From Bradyrhizobium sp. (GTDB lineage: Bacteria; Pseudomonadota; Alphaproteobacteria; Rhizobiales; Xanthobacteraceae), in contig JAQGKJ010000124.1 in NCBI GenBank assembly GCA_028290165.1, forward strand, positions 1 to 8,186: 8,186 bases of DNA. The letters run 5' to 3'. Below, in pieces: positions 1 to 6,628 of this stretch (positions within the stretch are counted from its first letter, which is position 1; each line of letters begins with the position of its first letter). Below the pieces are notes generated by a model. The model saw nothing but the letters and a program-made list of their open reading frames with translations, had not been told where the DNA came from and did no database searches. Both the position numbers and the translations under genes were made by a program.

Positions 1-805
1 AGACCCGGCCCAGGATGGCAGCTCAACCGGGAATGTCGCCTGGGCAGCCTTGGCGCTACTGACGCTGCATCAAGCGACCAGGCAGGAATCCTTCCTGGCG
101 GACGCCGAGCACCTGATCGATTGGGTGATTGCGAACGTCTCCTCCGGAAGCGGATACCGCGGAGGATTCCACGGTTACGACCCGCAGCAGGTGGCACTCA
201 CCTGGATATCGACCGAACACAACGTCGATATGTATGCGGCAGCGACTTGGCTATTCCGTCTAACGAGCCAGCAAAAATACGCAGATGCGGCATCTCAGGC
301 CCGGCGTTTTCTCGAACGAGCCTTCGATCGGGATCACTTCCTGTTGGGAACCAAACCCGACGGCAGCCTCGCCGATCCCGGAACGCTCGCATTGGACGTG
401 CAACTCTGGCCGTGGATGGCAATTCCGGATGCGCCCGCACAATGGCGATCTGCCCTCAATTTTGCGGCGACACACCTGGCTGTCGAGGACGGCTTCGATT
501 TTAACGGTGACCGGGACGGCCTATGGGTTGAAGGCACCGCGCAGGCGTCGTTGGCATATCGGATCGCCGGCGATCCGCTCCGCAGCGCGCAATTGCTGAC
601 GACGCTGGAGGCCGAGCGGGCACCATCCGGCTTTCTCTACGCGACCCGGGAGGCGCGGGTGTCAACGGGTCTTTCCATCGACCCAACGGGCACAGGGACA
701 GAACCCGACTTTTTTTACTTCAGACGGCCTCATCTGGGAGCGACCGCATGGGCCACGCTGGCCGCGCTGGCGTGGAATCCATTCACCGGCAAAGAGGTCG
801 ACTGA
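1..805 (+). CDS. Six-hairpin glycosidase-like protein, 3' part (5' end outside window)
   Basis: The reading frame is open from base 2, so the gene starts upstream; 267 residues are visible before the TGA at 803-805. A TTG at base 50 could be read as a start, but the frame and its similar-looking protein content continue before it, so I treat the gene as 5'-truncated by the window. The protein is a run of amphipathic helical repeats with aromatic and Gly turns: NVAWAALALL (visible residues 11-20), STEHNVDMYAAA (70-81), WVEGTAQASLAY (175-186) and a terminal GATAWATLAALAWNPF stretch. This pattern is typical of (alpha/alpha)6-barrel six-hairpin glycosidases and related carbohydrate-active proteins. 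Its stop overlaps the start of the glycan synthase by one base (TGATG), implying translational coupling and a shared role in making, trimming or exporting a polysaccharide. No signal peptide can be judged because the N-terminus is missing. Catalytic residues are not assigned; the acidic residues in TEHNVD and WVEGT are only candidates. Confidence 0.75.
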   Translation, partial: DPAQDGSSTGNVAWAALALLTLHQATRQESFLADAEHLIDWVIANVSSGSGYRGGFHGYDPQQVALTWISTEHNVDMYAAATWLFRLTSQQKYADAASQARRFLERAFDRDHFLLGTKPDGSLADPGTLALDVQLWPWMAIPDAPAQWRSALNFAATHLAVEDGFDFNGDRDGLWVEGTAQASLAYRIAGDPLRSAQLLTTLEAERAPSGFLYATREARVSTGLSIDPTGTGTEPDFFYFRRPHLGATAWATLAALAWNPFTGKEVD

Positions 806-2778
806 TGTTCGAAAGCGCTGCGGACAATTATTCAATCCTGTCGATCGATCTTGGGCTGCTGATCGGATTGCTCGTGATGGGGCGGCTGCTTGACCCCTTG
901 TTGGCCCGTGACCGCATCTTGTTCGGTTCGACCGCCGGCTCGTTGCTGATGATTTATGCGCTGTGGCGTTGGCACGACACGCTCCCACCGTTCGCGTTTT
1001 CCGTCCAGAATTTATGGGAGTATTTCTTCTTTTCACTCGAAGCACTCGCCATCGTCTACACAATGATGTCCATCATCATTCTTTTTCGCAATATCGATCG
1101 GTCCGGGCAGGCGGACGCGGCGCAAGAAAGAATGGAACGCGAAGGCGATTTCCCGGCCGTCGATGTCTTTATTTGTACATATGACGAGCCGCTCGATATC
1201 CTGGAAAAGTCCATTCTGACCGCTCTGGCATTGGATTATCCCGATTTCACGGTCTGGGTTCTCGACGACACGAGGCGAGGATGGCTGCGCGAATACTGCG
1301 CGGCGGCGGGCGCGCGCTACGTCACCCGGGACAACAACAGGGACGCCAAGGCGGGAAACCTGAACAACGGCCTGGCGATCACAGCAGGGGAGACCAACGC
1401 CCCGGTTATTCTGGTGCTGGATGCGGATTTTGCTCCGCGCCGCGATTTCTTGAAACGAACCGTCGGATTGCTTTCGAATCCGGGCGTTGCCGTCGTTCAG
1501 ACACCCCAGTTCTATTACAACCCTGATCCGATCCAGCACAATCTTTTGGCCGCACAGAGCTGGGTCGACGACCAACGTTTCTTTTTCGATATATTTCAGC
1601 CCGCCAAGGATGCATGGGGCTGCGCGTTTTGTGTAGGCACCTCCTTTGTGGTGCGCCGTGATCGTTTGGCCGAGATCGGCGGATTTCCAAGCCAGGCGAT
1701 CTCGGAAGATATAAATCTGACCTATACGATGCTGGCGAATGGTAACGAAACCTGGTGGCTGAACGAGAGATTGAGCATTGGATTGTCGGCCGAGGGAATA
1801 CCCGAATACATTACGCAAAGGGCTCGCTGGTGCCTTGGAACGATTCAAGTCGCGCTGCTCCGTCAAGGTCCGTTGTTCGGATCGGGATTTAAGTTCACTC
1901 AAAGATGGCACTATCTGCATGGCGTGTTGAATTGGCTCCGTAAGCCATTCATGGTGCTGCTGCTGATTGCACCTCCAATCTATTGGTTTGCAGGTATTCC
2001 AGCCTTCGAGACGGATTATCTTTCGTTCTTACGATATGGAGTGCCGGCCCTGCTTGGTCAGATGATTTACATGGCCTGGATTTCGCGGTCGCGCACGCTC
2101 CCCTTTTTCATGGAAGCTACCCATGCCGTGACGGCGTTTGCGATTACGGCCACGCTCCTCAGCGCTGTCGTCAAGCCGTTCGGACGGCCATTCAAGATTA
2201 CCGACAAGGGCGGTGACCGCTCCACCCCCCGTACCCATTGGAAACTCGCATCGGTGTTCGGCTTGATCTCGCTAAGCTCTGCTGTAAGTATCGTTTGGGC
2301 GTTTGTCTCGCCCTATGCGGCGAGCGAGATTTCCTCTCTCGATTTCTTCAATTTGCTCTGGGCCGGCATCGCGATGCTGATCTCGTTCGTCGCGTTTATG
2401 GTGTGCTTCGAGTTGCCCCGCGGGGAGGCGCTGTTCGCTGTCGATGAAGCGGCCCAACTCGCATTGGACGACAGCGTTATATCCGGCCATGTTACCGGGC
2501 TGTCGACATCCACGGCGCAGATGTCCTGCGCCCAAACATTGCCGCTGCGCCTGTCCAATCAAGCCGTTCAGCTTTATCTTGATGCGCTTGGATGGATCGA
2601 AGCCGAGGTTTCAAGCTGTTCAGACACTGTCATTGGACTGCGCCTTCGGCCGACATTTGCGCAGCATAAGCAACTCGTGGTCACGCTATTCGGGTCGCCG
2701 TCCAGCAATGTTGCCAACACCGCCAGTATGAGAGGTGCAATTGTCGGAACGATATCGCGAGGGTTTCGAGGAAAGTAA
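805..2778 (+). CDS. BcsA/CrdS-type processive beta-glycan synthase (glycosyltransferase family 2)
   Basis: This is a 657-residue inner-membrane synthase that would polymerise a nucleotide-sugar, probably UDP-glucose, and extrude the chain. I chose the ATG at 805 over the in-frame ATG at 748 because an AGAGGT-like ribosome-binding site lies just upstream and it gives a stop-start overlap with the preceding gene. Three hydrophobic segments (about 10-28, 39-56, 71-93) precede the catalytic domain. The domain shows VFICTYDEP (121-129), LDD (D154/D155), DAD (D206-D208), TPQFYYNPDPIQ, SED (300-302) and QRARW (338-342). There are exactly 35 residues between D302 and Q338, the D,D,D35QxxRW signature. 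About five more membrane segments follow (about 381-398, 405-425, 438-457, 478-500, 515-536), with a gating-loop motif FKITDKGG at 463-470. The C-terminal ~120 residues sit where BcsA carries PilZ, but the Arg cluster and DxSxxG are not conserved. The product (cellulose, curdlan or another beta-glucan) cannot be decided. No bcsB, bcsC or bcsZ follows; the next gene is convergent. Confidence 0.9.
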   Translation: MFESAADNYSILSIDLGLLIGLLVMGRLLDPLLARDRILFGSTAGSLLMIYALWRWHDTLPPFAFSVQNLWEYFFFSLEALAIVYTMMSIIILFRNIDRSGQADAAQERMEREGDFPAVDVFICTYDEPLDILEKSILTALALDYPDFTVWVLDDTRRGWLREYCAAAGARYVTRDNNRDAKAGNLNNGLAITAGETNAPVILVLDADFAPRRDFLKRTVGLLSNPGVAVVQTPQFYYNPDPIQHNLLAAQSWVDDQRFFFDIFQPAKDAWGCAFCVGTSFVVRRDRLAEIGGFPSQAISEDINLTYTMLANGNETWWLNERLSIGLSAEGIPEYITQRARWCLGTIQVALLRQGPLFGSGFKFTQRWHYLHGVLNWLRKPFMVLLLIAPPIYWFAGIPAFETDYLSFLRYGVPALLGQMIYMAWISRSRTLPFFMEATHAVTAFAITATLLSAVVKPFGRPFKITDKGGDRSTPRTHWKLASVFGLISLSSAVSIVWAFVSPYAASEISSLDFFNLLWAGIAMLISFVAFMVCFELPRGEALFAVDEAAQLALDDSVISGHVTGLSTSTAQMSCAQTLPLRLSNQAVQLYLDALGWIEAEVSSCSDTVIGLRLRPTFAQHKQLVVTLFGSPSSNVANTASMRGAIVGTISRGFRGK

Positions 2779-2792
2779 CGTCGAAACGTTAC
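2775..2792 (+). terminator. Perfect hairpin over the glycan synthase stop codon
   Basis: Arms GTAACGT (2775-2781) and ACGTTAC (2786-2792) form a 7-bp perfect stem closed by a CGAA loop. The TAA stop of the synthase (2776-2778) lies inside the left arm. There is no U-run after it, so it is not a textbook intrinsic terminator. It sits between convergent genes, where a terminator or 3'-end-protecting hairpin would be expected, and the remaining sequence up to 2846 shows nothing else. The structure is seen directly; the function is inferred. Confidence 0.35.
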
Positions 2793-2846
2793 AATCCATG
2801 ACGTCCAGGTCCGATTTCGGCGGAACGGCAACATGGCAGCAGCATC

Positions 2847-4388
2847 TCAGGGTCTTCCCGAAGCCGGTGTCAGCTTTAGGCCGTGATCTCCGAAGTAGCG
2901 CTCCAGCGCGCTCGCGGTGCCGGAGGCGTCGGCTAGCGCCACATAGCTGTCGGGCCTGAGCAAATACAGGGCGTCGCGGGCGAGACCGACTTTCTCGTAT
3001 TCCGATCGCCAGCCGAAGCTGTGGATCGGCAGGTCCTGAGCCGCGCACCATTCCGCGAGTTCGGCGCGGGCAGAGCCATACACATGGACCTGCCAGTCCA
3101 TTGCTGCGAGCGTCGCGATATTATCCGCGCCGTCGACGCGTACCCATGGCAGGCGGTCGCCGCCATGCACGTGCCCGGCCGTACCTTGGCTCAAAGGACT
3201 TTGCCGATAATTCAACATGACCTGCGAGACGGTCCGGAACAGGTATTCGCGGACTGGCTCGAACGCGGCGGCCATGGGAATCACCATTGGCGCGACACGG
3301 GTGCGCAGGATATCGGCGATCTTTCCTTCGGCGGTCGCGAAGGAGAAGACGCGATCGGTGGTCGCGACCAGCCGCCGCGCAAAGCCGATTCTCTCGGCCT
3401 CGTAGGAATCGAGCAGTTTGTCGCCGGCACGGCCGGCGAGGACCGCCGTAAGTTTCCAGGCGAGATTGATAGCGTCGCCGATGCCGGTATTCATGCCCTG
3501 TCCGCCGACGGGACTGTGGATGTGCGCCGCGTCGCCGAGCAGAAACGACCGGCCTTTTCGAAAATGCTGTGTCACCCGGTGATGCACATGGTAGGTCGAA
3601 AACCAATTGACCTTCTCGACCCGCACTTTGAGGTGGTTGATTGCACGATCGCTGATGTCCTTGAATGTCAGCGAATCGGCATGCTCGGCGCGCTGGTCGC
3701 GTACCGTTCCGATCAGGCGCGCTCGTCCCTGTCCGGCCAGCGGGAACACGCCCAGGAAATCGGCCTCGTCGAGATCGACGTGCAGTTCGCCGTTCACAGC
3801 GAGGCCGGTTGCATCCACGTCGGCGACGTAGAAGATCTGCCGATAGGTGCCGCCGGGAAAGCCGGTGCCGATCGTCTTGCGCACGGTCGAGTGTGCGCCG
3901 TCGCAGCCGGCGATATAGCTCGCCTCGCAGTCAGCTTCGTGACCGTCAGGCCCGCGCAGGCGAGCCACGACACGGCCTTGGTCTTCGGAGAACCGAATCA
4001 GTTCCGTTTGCCGCTCGACACTGCCGTTCAGCGCTTCCAGCCGTTCGATCAGCAGCCGCTCGTGCTGGTCCTGCGGAAAGATGTGCAGGAAGGGGTAAGG
4101 CGTCAGGTCGGCGCCGACGGCGTCGAACGACATGCGCGCGGCGGCTTCTCCCTTCACCCAAAGATTGACGGCGGGAACATGGTGTCCCTTGGCGACCACT
4201 GCGTCTGCGAGATCGAGCTGCCGGTAGAGTTCGAGCGTTCGGGCTTGCACCGCCAGAGCGCGAGAGGTCGTTCCCGGCTCGGCGGTCTCGTCAATAATGC
4301 GCACCTTGACGCCGAGCTTTGTCAGCCAAAGCGCCAGTACCAGACCGGTCGGGCCTGCGCCGACGATCAGAACCTCGCTCTGAGTCAT
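2847..4388 (-). CDS. FAD-dependent aromatic hydroxylase (PheA/TfdB/MhpA-type monooxygenase)
   Basis: This 513-residue flavoprotein belongs to the family that uses NAD(P)H and O2 to hydroxylate phenolic or polyketide aromatics in the cytoplasm. The N-terminal Rossmann motif GAGPTG is at residues 10-15, with the strand ending in IIDE about 20 residues later. The DG motif GCDGAHSTVR is at 161-170, and the GD motif LLGDAAHIHSPVGGQGMNTG, contacting the FAD ribose, is at 283-302. The C-terminal ~90 residues, with DWQVHVYGS (431-439) and LLRPDSYVAL (476-485), fit the thioredoxin-like third domain of the PheA/TfdB branch, which para-hydroxybenzoate hydroxylase lacks. I chose ATG at 4388 because GGAGAAG lies 6 bases upstream; the in-frame ATG at 4400 and longer extensions add residues before the Rossmann strand and lack a good ribosome-binding site. 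It is divergent from the MHS symporter gene, suggesting shared control and a transported aromatic or related substrate. The exact substrate is not predictable; 3-(3-hydroxyphenyl)propionate-type and polyketide hydroxylases are equally possible. Confidence 0.9.
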   Translation of the reverse strand: MTQSEVLIVGAGPTGLVLALWLTKLGVKVRIIDETAEPGTTSRALAVQARTLELYRQLDLADAVVAKGHHVPAVNLWVKGEAAARMSFDAVGADLTPYPFLHIFPQDQHERLLIERLEALNGSVERQTELIRFSEDQGRVVARLRGPDGHEADCEASYIAGCDGAHSTVRKTIGTGFPGGTYRQIFYVADVDATGLAVNGELHVDLDEADFLGVFPLAGQGRARLIGTVRDQRAEHADSLTFKDISDRAINHLKVRVEKVNWFSTYHVHHRVTQHFRKGRSFLLGDAAHIHSPVGGQGMNTGIGDAINLAWKLTAVLAGRAGDKLLDSYEAERIGFARRLVATTDRVFSFATAEGKIADILRTRVAPMVIPMAAAFEPVREYLFRTVSQVMLNYRQSPLSQGTAGHVHGGDRLPWVRVDGADNIATLAAMDWQVHVYGSARAELAEWCAAQDLPIHSFGWRSEYEKVGLARDALYLLRPDSYVALADASGTASALERYFGDHGLKLTPASGRP

Positions 4389-4564
4389 CTTCTTCTCCAT
4401 TTGCGGGCATCGAACTGGAGTTGGGAGCGAACCCGTCCGGCAAATAACTCGGTAGCGCCAGCCTTGATCCGGAACGGAGGAGGCCCCATTGCGGCATGCC
4501 GCTTGCATCAATTTAAGCTCAATATCCTTCCTTTCGCGGGATTGCGCAGCAGCAGGGGGCCTCA
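4389..4564. promoter_or_regulatory. Divergent intergenic region between hydroxylase and symporter genes
   Basis: The 176 bases between two divergent starts must hold promoters for both genes. A perfect 12-bp palindrome, GCGGCATGCCGC, lies at 4491-4502, followed by the most AT-rich stretch of the region (about 4503-4530). A weak sigma70-like pair for the + strand gene, TTGCGG (4489-4494), 17-base spacer, TTTAAG (4512-4517), would place the palindrome across the -35 and spacer, a suitable operator position. The box matches are poor and the promoter is only a suggestion. No regulator gene is in view. Confidence 0.35.
4491..4502. repeat. 12-bp perfect palindrome, candidate operator
   Basis: GCGGCATGCCGC is its own reverse complement. 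It sits about 100 bases upstream of the hydroxylase start and 62 bases before the symporter start. Symmetry and location suggest binding of a dimeric repressor or activator, though GC-rich palindromes of this length also occur by chance. No second copy was noticed in the window. Confidence 0.4.
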
Positions 4565-5869
4565 ATGACCATCGCGGTAACGACGCCGATCATCGGCCTC
4601 GAGCGCACGAAGATCAATTCCATCGTGTTTGCAAGCTGCCTCGGAACCATCATCGAATGGTATGATTTCCTGATCTACGCGACCGCGGCGGCGCTCGTGT
4701 TCAACAAGGCGTTCTTCCCGACCTTCGACCCGCTGGCGGGTACGTTGGCAGCCTTAGCCAGCTACGCCGTCGGCTTTGTGGCGCGGCCGCTTGGGGGCGC
4801 GCTGTTTGGTCATTTCGGCGACCGGCTCGGCCGCAAATCGATGCTGGTTCTGACCCTGTTCATCATGGGGCTGAGCACGTTTTGTATTGGCCTGCTGCCA
4901 ACCTATGCTTCGATCGGGGTGTTCGCGCCGATTCTGCTGATCCTGCTGCGCATCATCCAGGGTATCGGCCTCGGAGGCGAATGGGGCGGGGCCTCGCTGA
5001 TGGTGCTGGAGCATGCCCCGGCCGACAAGCGCGGCTTTTATACGAGCTTCGTGCAGATCGGATTTCCAATCGGACTGGTGCTGGCAAGCCTGGTGTTCGC
5101 GCTGGTCGCTAAATTGCCCGACGCCGACTTCGCGGCCTATGGGTGGCGCATTCCATTCCTGGTCAGCATCGTGCTGTTGGCCATCGGAACCTTCGTGCGA
5201 TCCCGGGTACCTGAGACGCCGGTATTCGAAGAGCTCAAGATCCGCGGCGCCTTGGCCGGGAATCCGTTTGGCGAAGCCGTAACCAAAAACACCAGGACAT
5301 TTCTTATCGCCGTCGGATTGAAACTCTCCGAAGTCTCCTGGGTCTACATGCTGACGGTGTTTGTCGTTGTCTACGCAACGACCAAGCTCGGTCTGCCTAA
5401 GCCGATGATGCTTGATGCCGTCATGTATGCGGCGCTGCTGGAACTGGTCAGCCTGCCGTTGTTCGGCTGGCTGTCCGACAAGATCGGCCGCCGGCCGTTT
5501 TATATTCTCGGCGCCCTGTTCACGATCGCCTTTGCGTTCCCGCTGTTCTGGATGCTGGAAAGCAAGTGTGCCGTGCTTGTCTTCACCGCGGTCATGATGG
5601 CGATGAATTTCGGCCATGGCATGATGTTCGGTCTGGAATCCTGCTATTTTCCCGAACTGTTCGGCCCCCGCGTCCGCTACAGTGGGGCATCGTTCGGATT
5701 TCAACTCTCTGCGGCGATCGGCGGCGGCTTCTCGCCGATCATTGCGACCGCGATGGTCGGATACTTTGGAGGCACCGCCGGCGTCTCGACCATGATGATC
5801 GTTCTCGCGCTTATCACGCTCTCGGCCGCGCTCGCGGCGCGCGAGACCAGGGGAGGTTCCCTGACTTAA
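4565..5869 (+). CDS. MFS transporter, metabolite:H+ symporter (MHS) family
   Basis: This 434-residue inner-membrane protein has about 12 hydrophobic segments, the usual size for the ProP/ShiA/KgtP/CitA family of proton symporters for organic acids, osmolytes and aromatic acids. The N-terminal GTIIEWYDFLIY segment is a family hallmark. MFS motif A occurs twice: GDRLGRKSM at residues 85-93 in the loop after the second segment, and GWLSDKIGRR at 301-310 in the second half. RIIQGIGLGGEWGG at 129-142 is the conserved family motif around the fourth segment. The ATG at 4565 is preceded by AGGGGG at about 6 bases. It is divergent from the FAD hydroxylase gene and followed after 18 bases by the DJ-1/PfpI gene, so an operon with that gene is likely. 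Substrate specificity is unknown; an organic acid or aromatic acid used by the neighbouring enzymes is the simplest guess. Confidence 0.9.
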   Translation: MTIAVTTPIIGLERTKINSIVFASCLGTIIEWYDFLIYATAAALVFNKAFFPTFDPLAGTLAALASYAVGFVARPLGGALFGHFGDRLGRKSMLVLTLFIMGLSTFCIGLLPTYASIGVFAPILLILLRIIQGIGLGGEWGGASLMVLEHAPADKRGFYTSFVQIGFPIGLVLASLVFALVAKLPDADFAAYGWRIPFLVSIVLLAIGTFVRSRVPETPVFEELKIRGALAGNPFGEAVTKNTRTFLIAVGLKLSEVSWVYMLTVFVVVYATTKLGLPKPMMLDAVMYAALLELVSLPLFGWLSDKIGRRPFYILGALFTIAFAFPLFWMLESKCAVLVFTAVMMAMNFGHGMMFGLESCYFPELFGPRVRYSGASFGFQLSAAIGGGFSPIIATAMVGYFGGTAGVSTMMIVLALITLSAALAARETRGGSLT

Positions 5870-5887
5870 CAGGATGGACGGAGCGCC

Positions 5888-6517
5888 GTGCGATTTGGCA
5901 TTTTCGTCTATGACGGCGTCGAGCCAATCGATCTGGCAACCTTCGGCGTATTGTCGATGGCGCGCCGGATTGCGCCGGAGATCGAGATCTGTACCATTGC
6001 ACCCTGTGCGGGGCCGATCGCGCTGGCAAATGGGCTGAAAGTAACCGCCGATTTCGGCATCGACGATGCACCTTCCTGCGATCTCGTCATCGTCACCGGA
6101 GGCCCCGGCTGGACCACTCAGGCGAAAGCGCCCCAGACGCTCGACTACATCCGTCGGGTACACTCATCGGGACGCATCGCGTCGGTATGCACCGGCGGCA
6201 TGATACTGGCGGCGAGCGGCGTCCTCGATGACGGGCCCGCGACCACAAAACGCGAAGTGGTGCCGCCTGAAATGTCGCCGCTCGAGGTCATGCGCGCAAA
6301 TTATCCGAGAGTAGATGTACGGGAAACGATGCTGGTTGACCGAGGGGGAAGGCTGGTAACCGGCGGCGGAGTTTCGCTCTGCATCGATACCACGCTTCAT
6401 CTCCTCGCCAATATGCTCGGCCAGCACGTCGCCGATGAGACCGCCCGCATCATGGAATATCAACGCGCATGGCGGGCCAATCGTGACGGGTTTGCGCCGG
6501 TCCTGACGGCGGGTTGA
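5888..6517 (+). CDS. DJ-1/PfpI (class I glutamine amidotransferase-like) family protein
   Basis: This 209-residue protein has the DJ-1/PfpI fold. It opens with the beta strand and turn FGIFVYDGVEPIDLA (residues 3-17), followed by DLVIVTGGPGW and the nucleophile elbow SVCTGGMILAASGVL with Cys101. LVTGGGVSLCIDTTLHL and a helical C-terminus resemble the domain also found in GATase1-AraC regulators and in isonitrile hydratase, whose active-site Cys is likewise reported at position 101. There is no AraC helix-turn-helix domain, so this is a stand-alone enzyme or chaperone-like protein. The start is GTG with GGAG about 4 bases upstream; the nearby ATG at 5874 is out of frame. The segment after the nucleophile reads ATTKRE where relatives often have ATTHW, so the usual His is replaced by Lys121, which may alter activity. 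It ends in tandem in-frame stops (TGA TAA) and is probably co-transcribed with the symporter. Isonitrile hydratase, glyoxalase-like or amidase activity are all possible. Confidence 0.85.
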   Translation: MRFGIFVYDGVEPIDLATFGVLSMARRIAPEIEICTIAPCAGPIALANGLKVTADFGIDDAPSCDLVIVTGGPGWTTQAKAPQTLDYIRRVHSSGRIASVCTGGMILAASGVLDDGPATTKREVVPPEMSPLEVMRANYPRVDVRETMLVDRGGRLVTGGGVSLCIDTTLHLLANMLGQHVADETARIMEYQRAWRANRDGFAPVLTAG

Positions 6518-6628
6518 TAACACCGCCGGAGCGGCGCGGGCCCAGGACACGACCCGCCAAAACCTGCTATACTCGGCCATCTATCGCGACCGTGCCACAG
6601 AGGCGGCGTGCAACTGACGGGAAACGCC
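6518..6628 (+). promoter_or_regulatory. Candidate promoter of the solute-binding protein gene
   Basis: TATACT at 6568-6573 matches five of six bases of the -10 consensus. AGGACA at 6544-6549, 18 bases earlier, shares the GACA of the -35 consensus. A small GC hairpin, CGCCG-gag-CGGCG (6524-6536), follows the stop codons of the DJ-1 gene but has no U-run and is weak as a terminator. If both are real, the binding-protein gene is transcribed separately from the symporter/DJ-1 pair. Alphaproteobacterial promoters are poorly predicted by eye, hence the low confidence. Confidence 0.3.

Noticed and set aside
748..804. Upstream ATG giving a 676-residue synthase
   Set aside because: The extra 19 residues are polar, overlap the end of the previous gene, and the ATG at 805 has a better ribosome-binding site and stop-start coupling.
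1033..1920. 295-codon - strand reading frame inside the glycan synthase
   Set aside because: It is antisense to the conserved catalytic domain and resembles no known protein.
4389..4565. 59-residue N-terminal extension of the FAD hydroxylase
   Set aside because: The Rossmann strand normally starts within the first ~10 residues in this family; GGAGAAG precedes the ATG at 4388; the extension would occupy the whole divergent promoter region.
3021..4568. Long + strand reading frame of 515 codons opposite the FAD hydroxylase
   Set aside because: It lies almost wholly antisense to a gene with clear FAD-binding motifs, its protein has no recognisable domain or membrane pattern, and it is Arg/His/Asp/Gln-rich as expected for the complement of a GC-rich gene.
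4754..6163. 469-codon - strand reading frame across the symporter and DJ-1 genes
   Set aside because: It spans two well-supported + strand genes and their gap, and its composition (very rich in Arg, Gln, Asp, His) is typical of an antisense shadow.
6524..6536. GC hairpin after the DJ-1 gene as an intrinsic terminator
   Set aside because: The stem is only 5 bp with a 3-base loop and no U-run follows; it is noted only within the intergenic entry.
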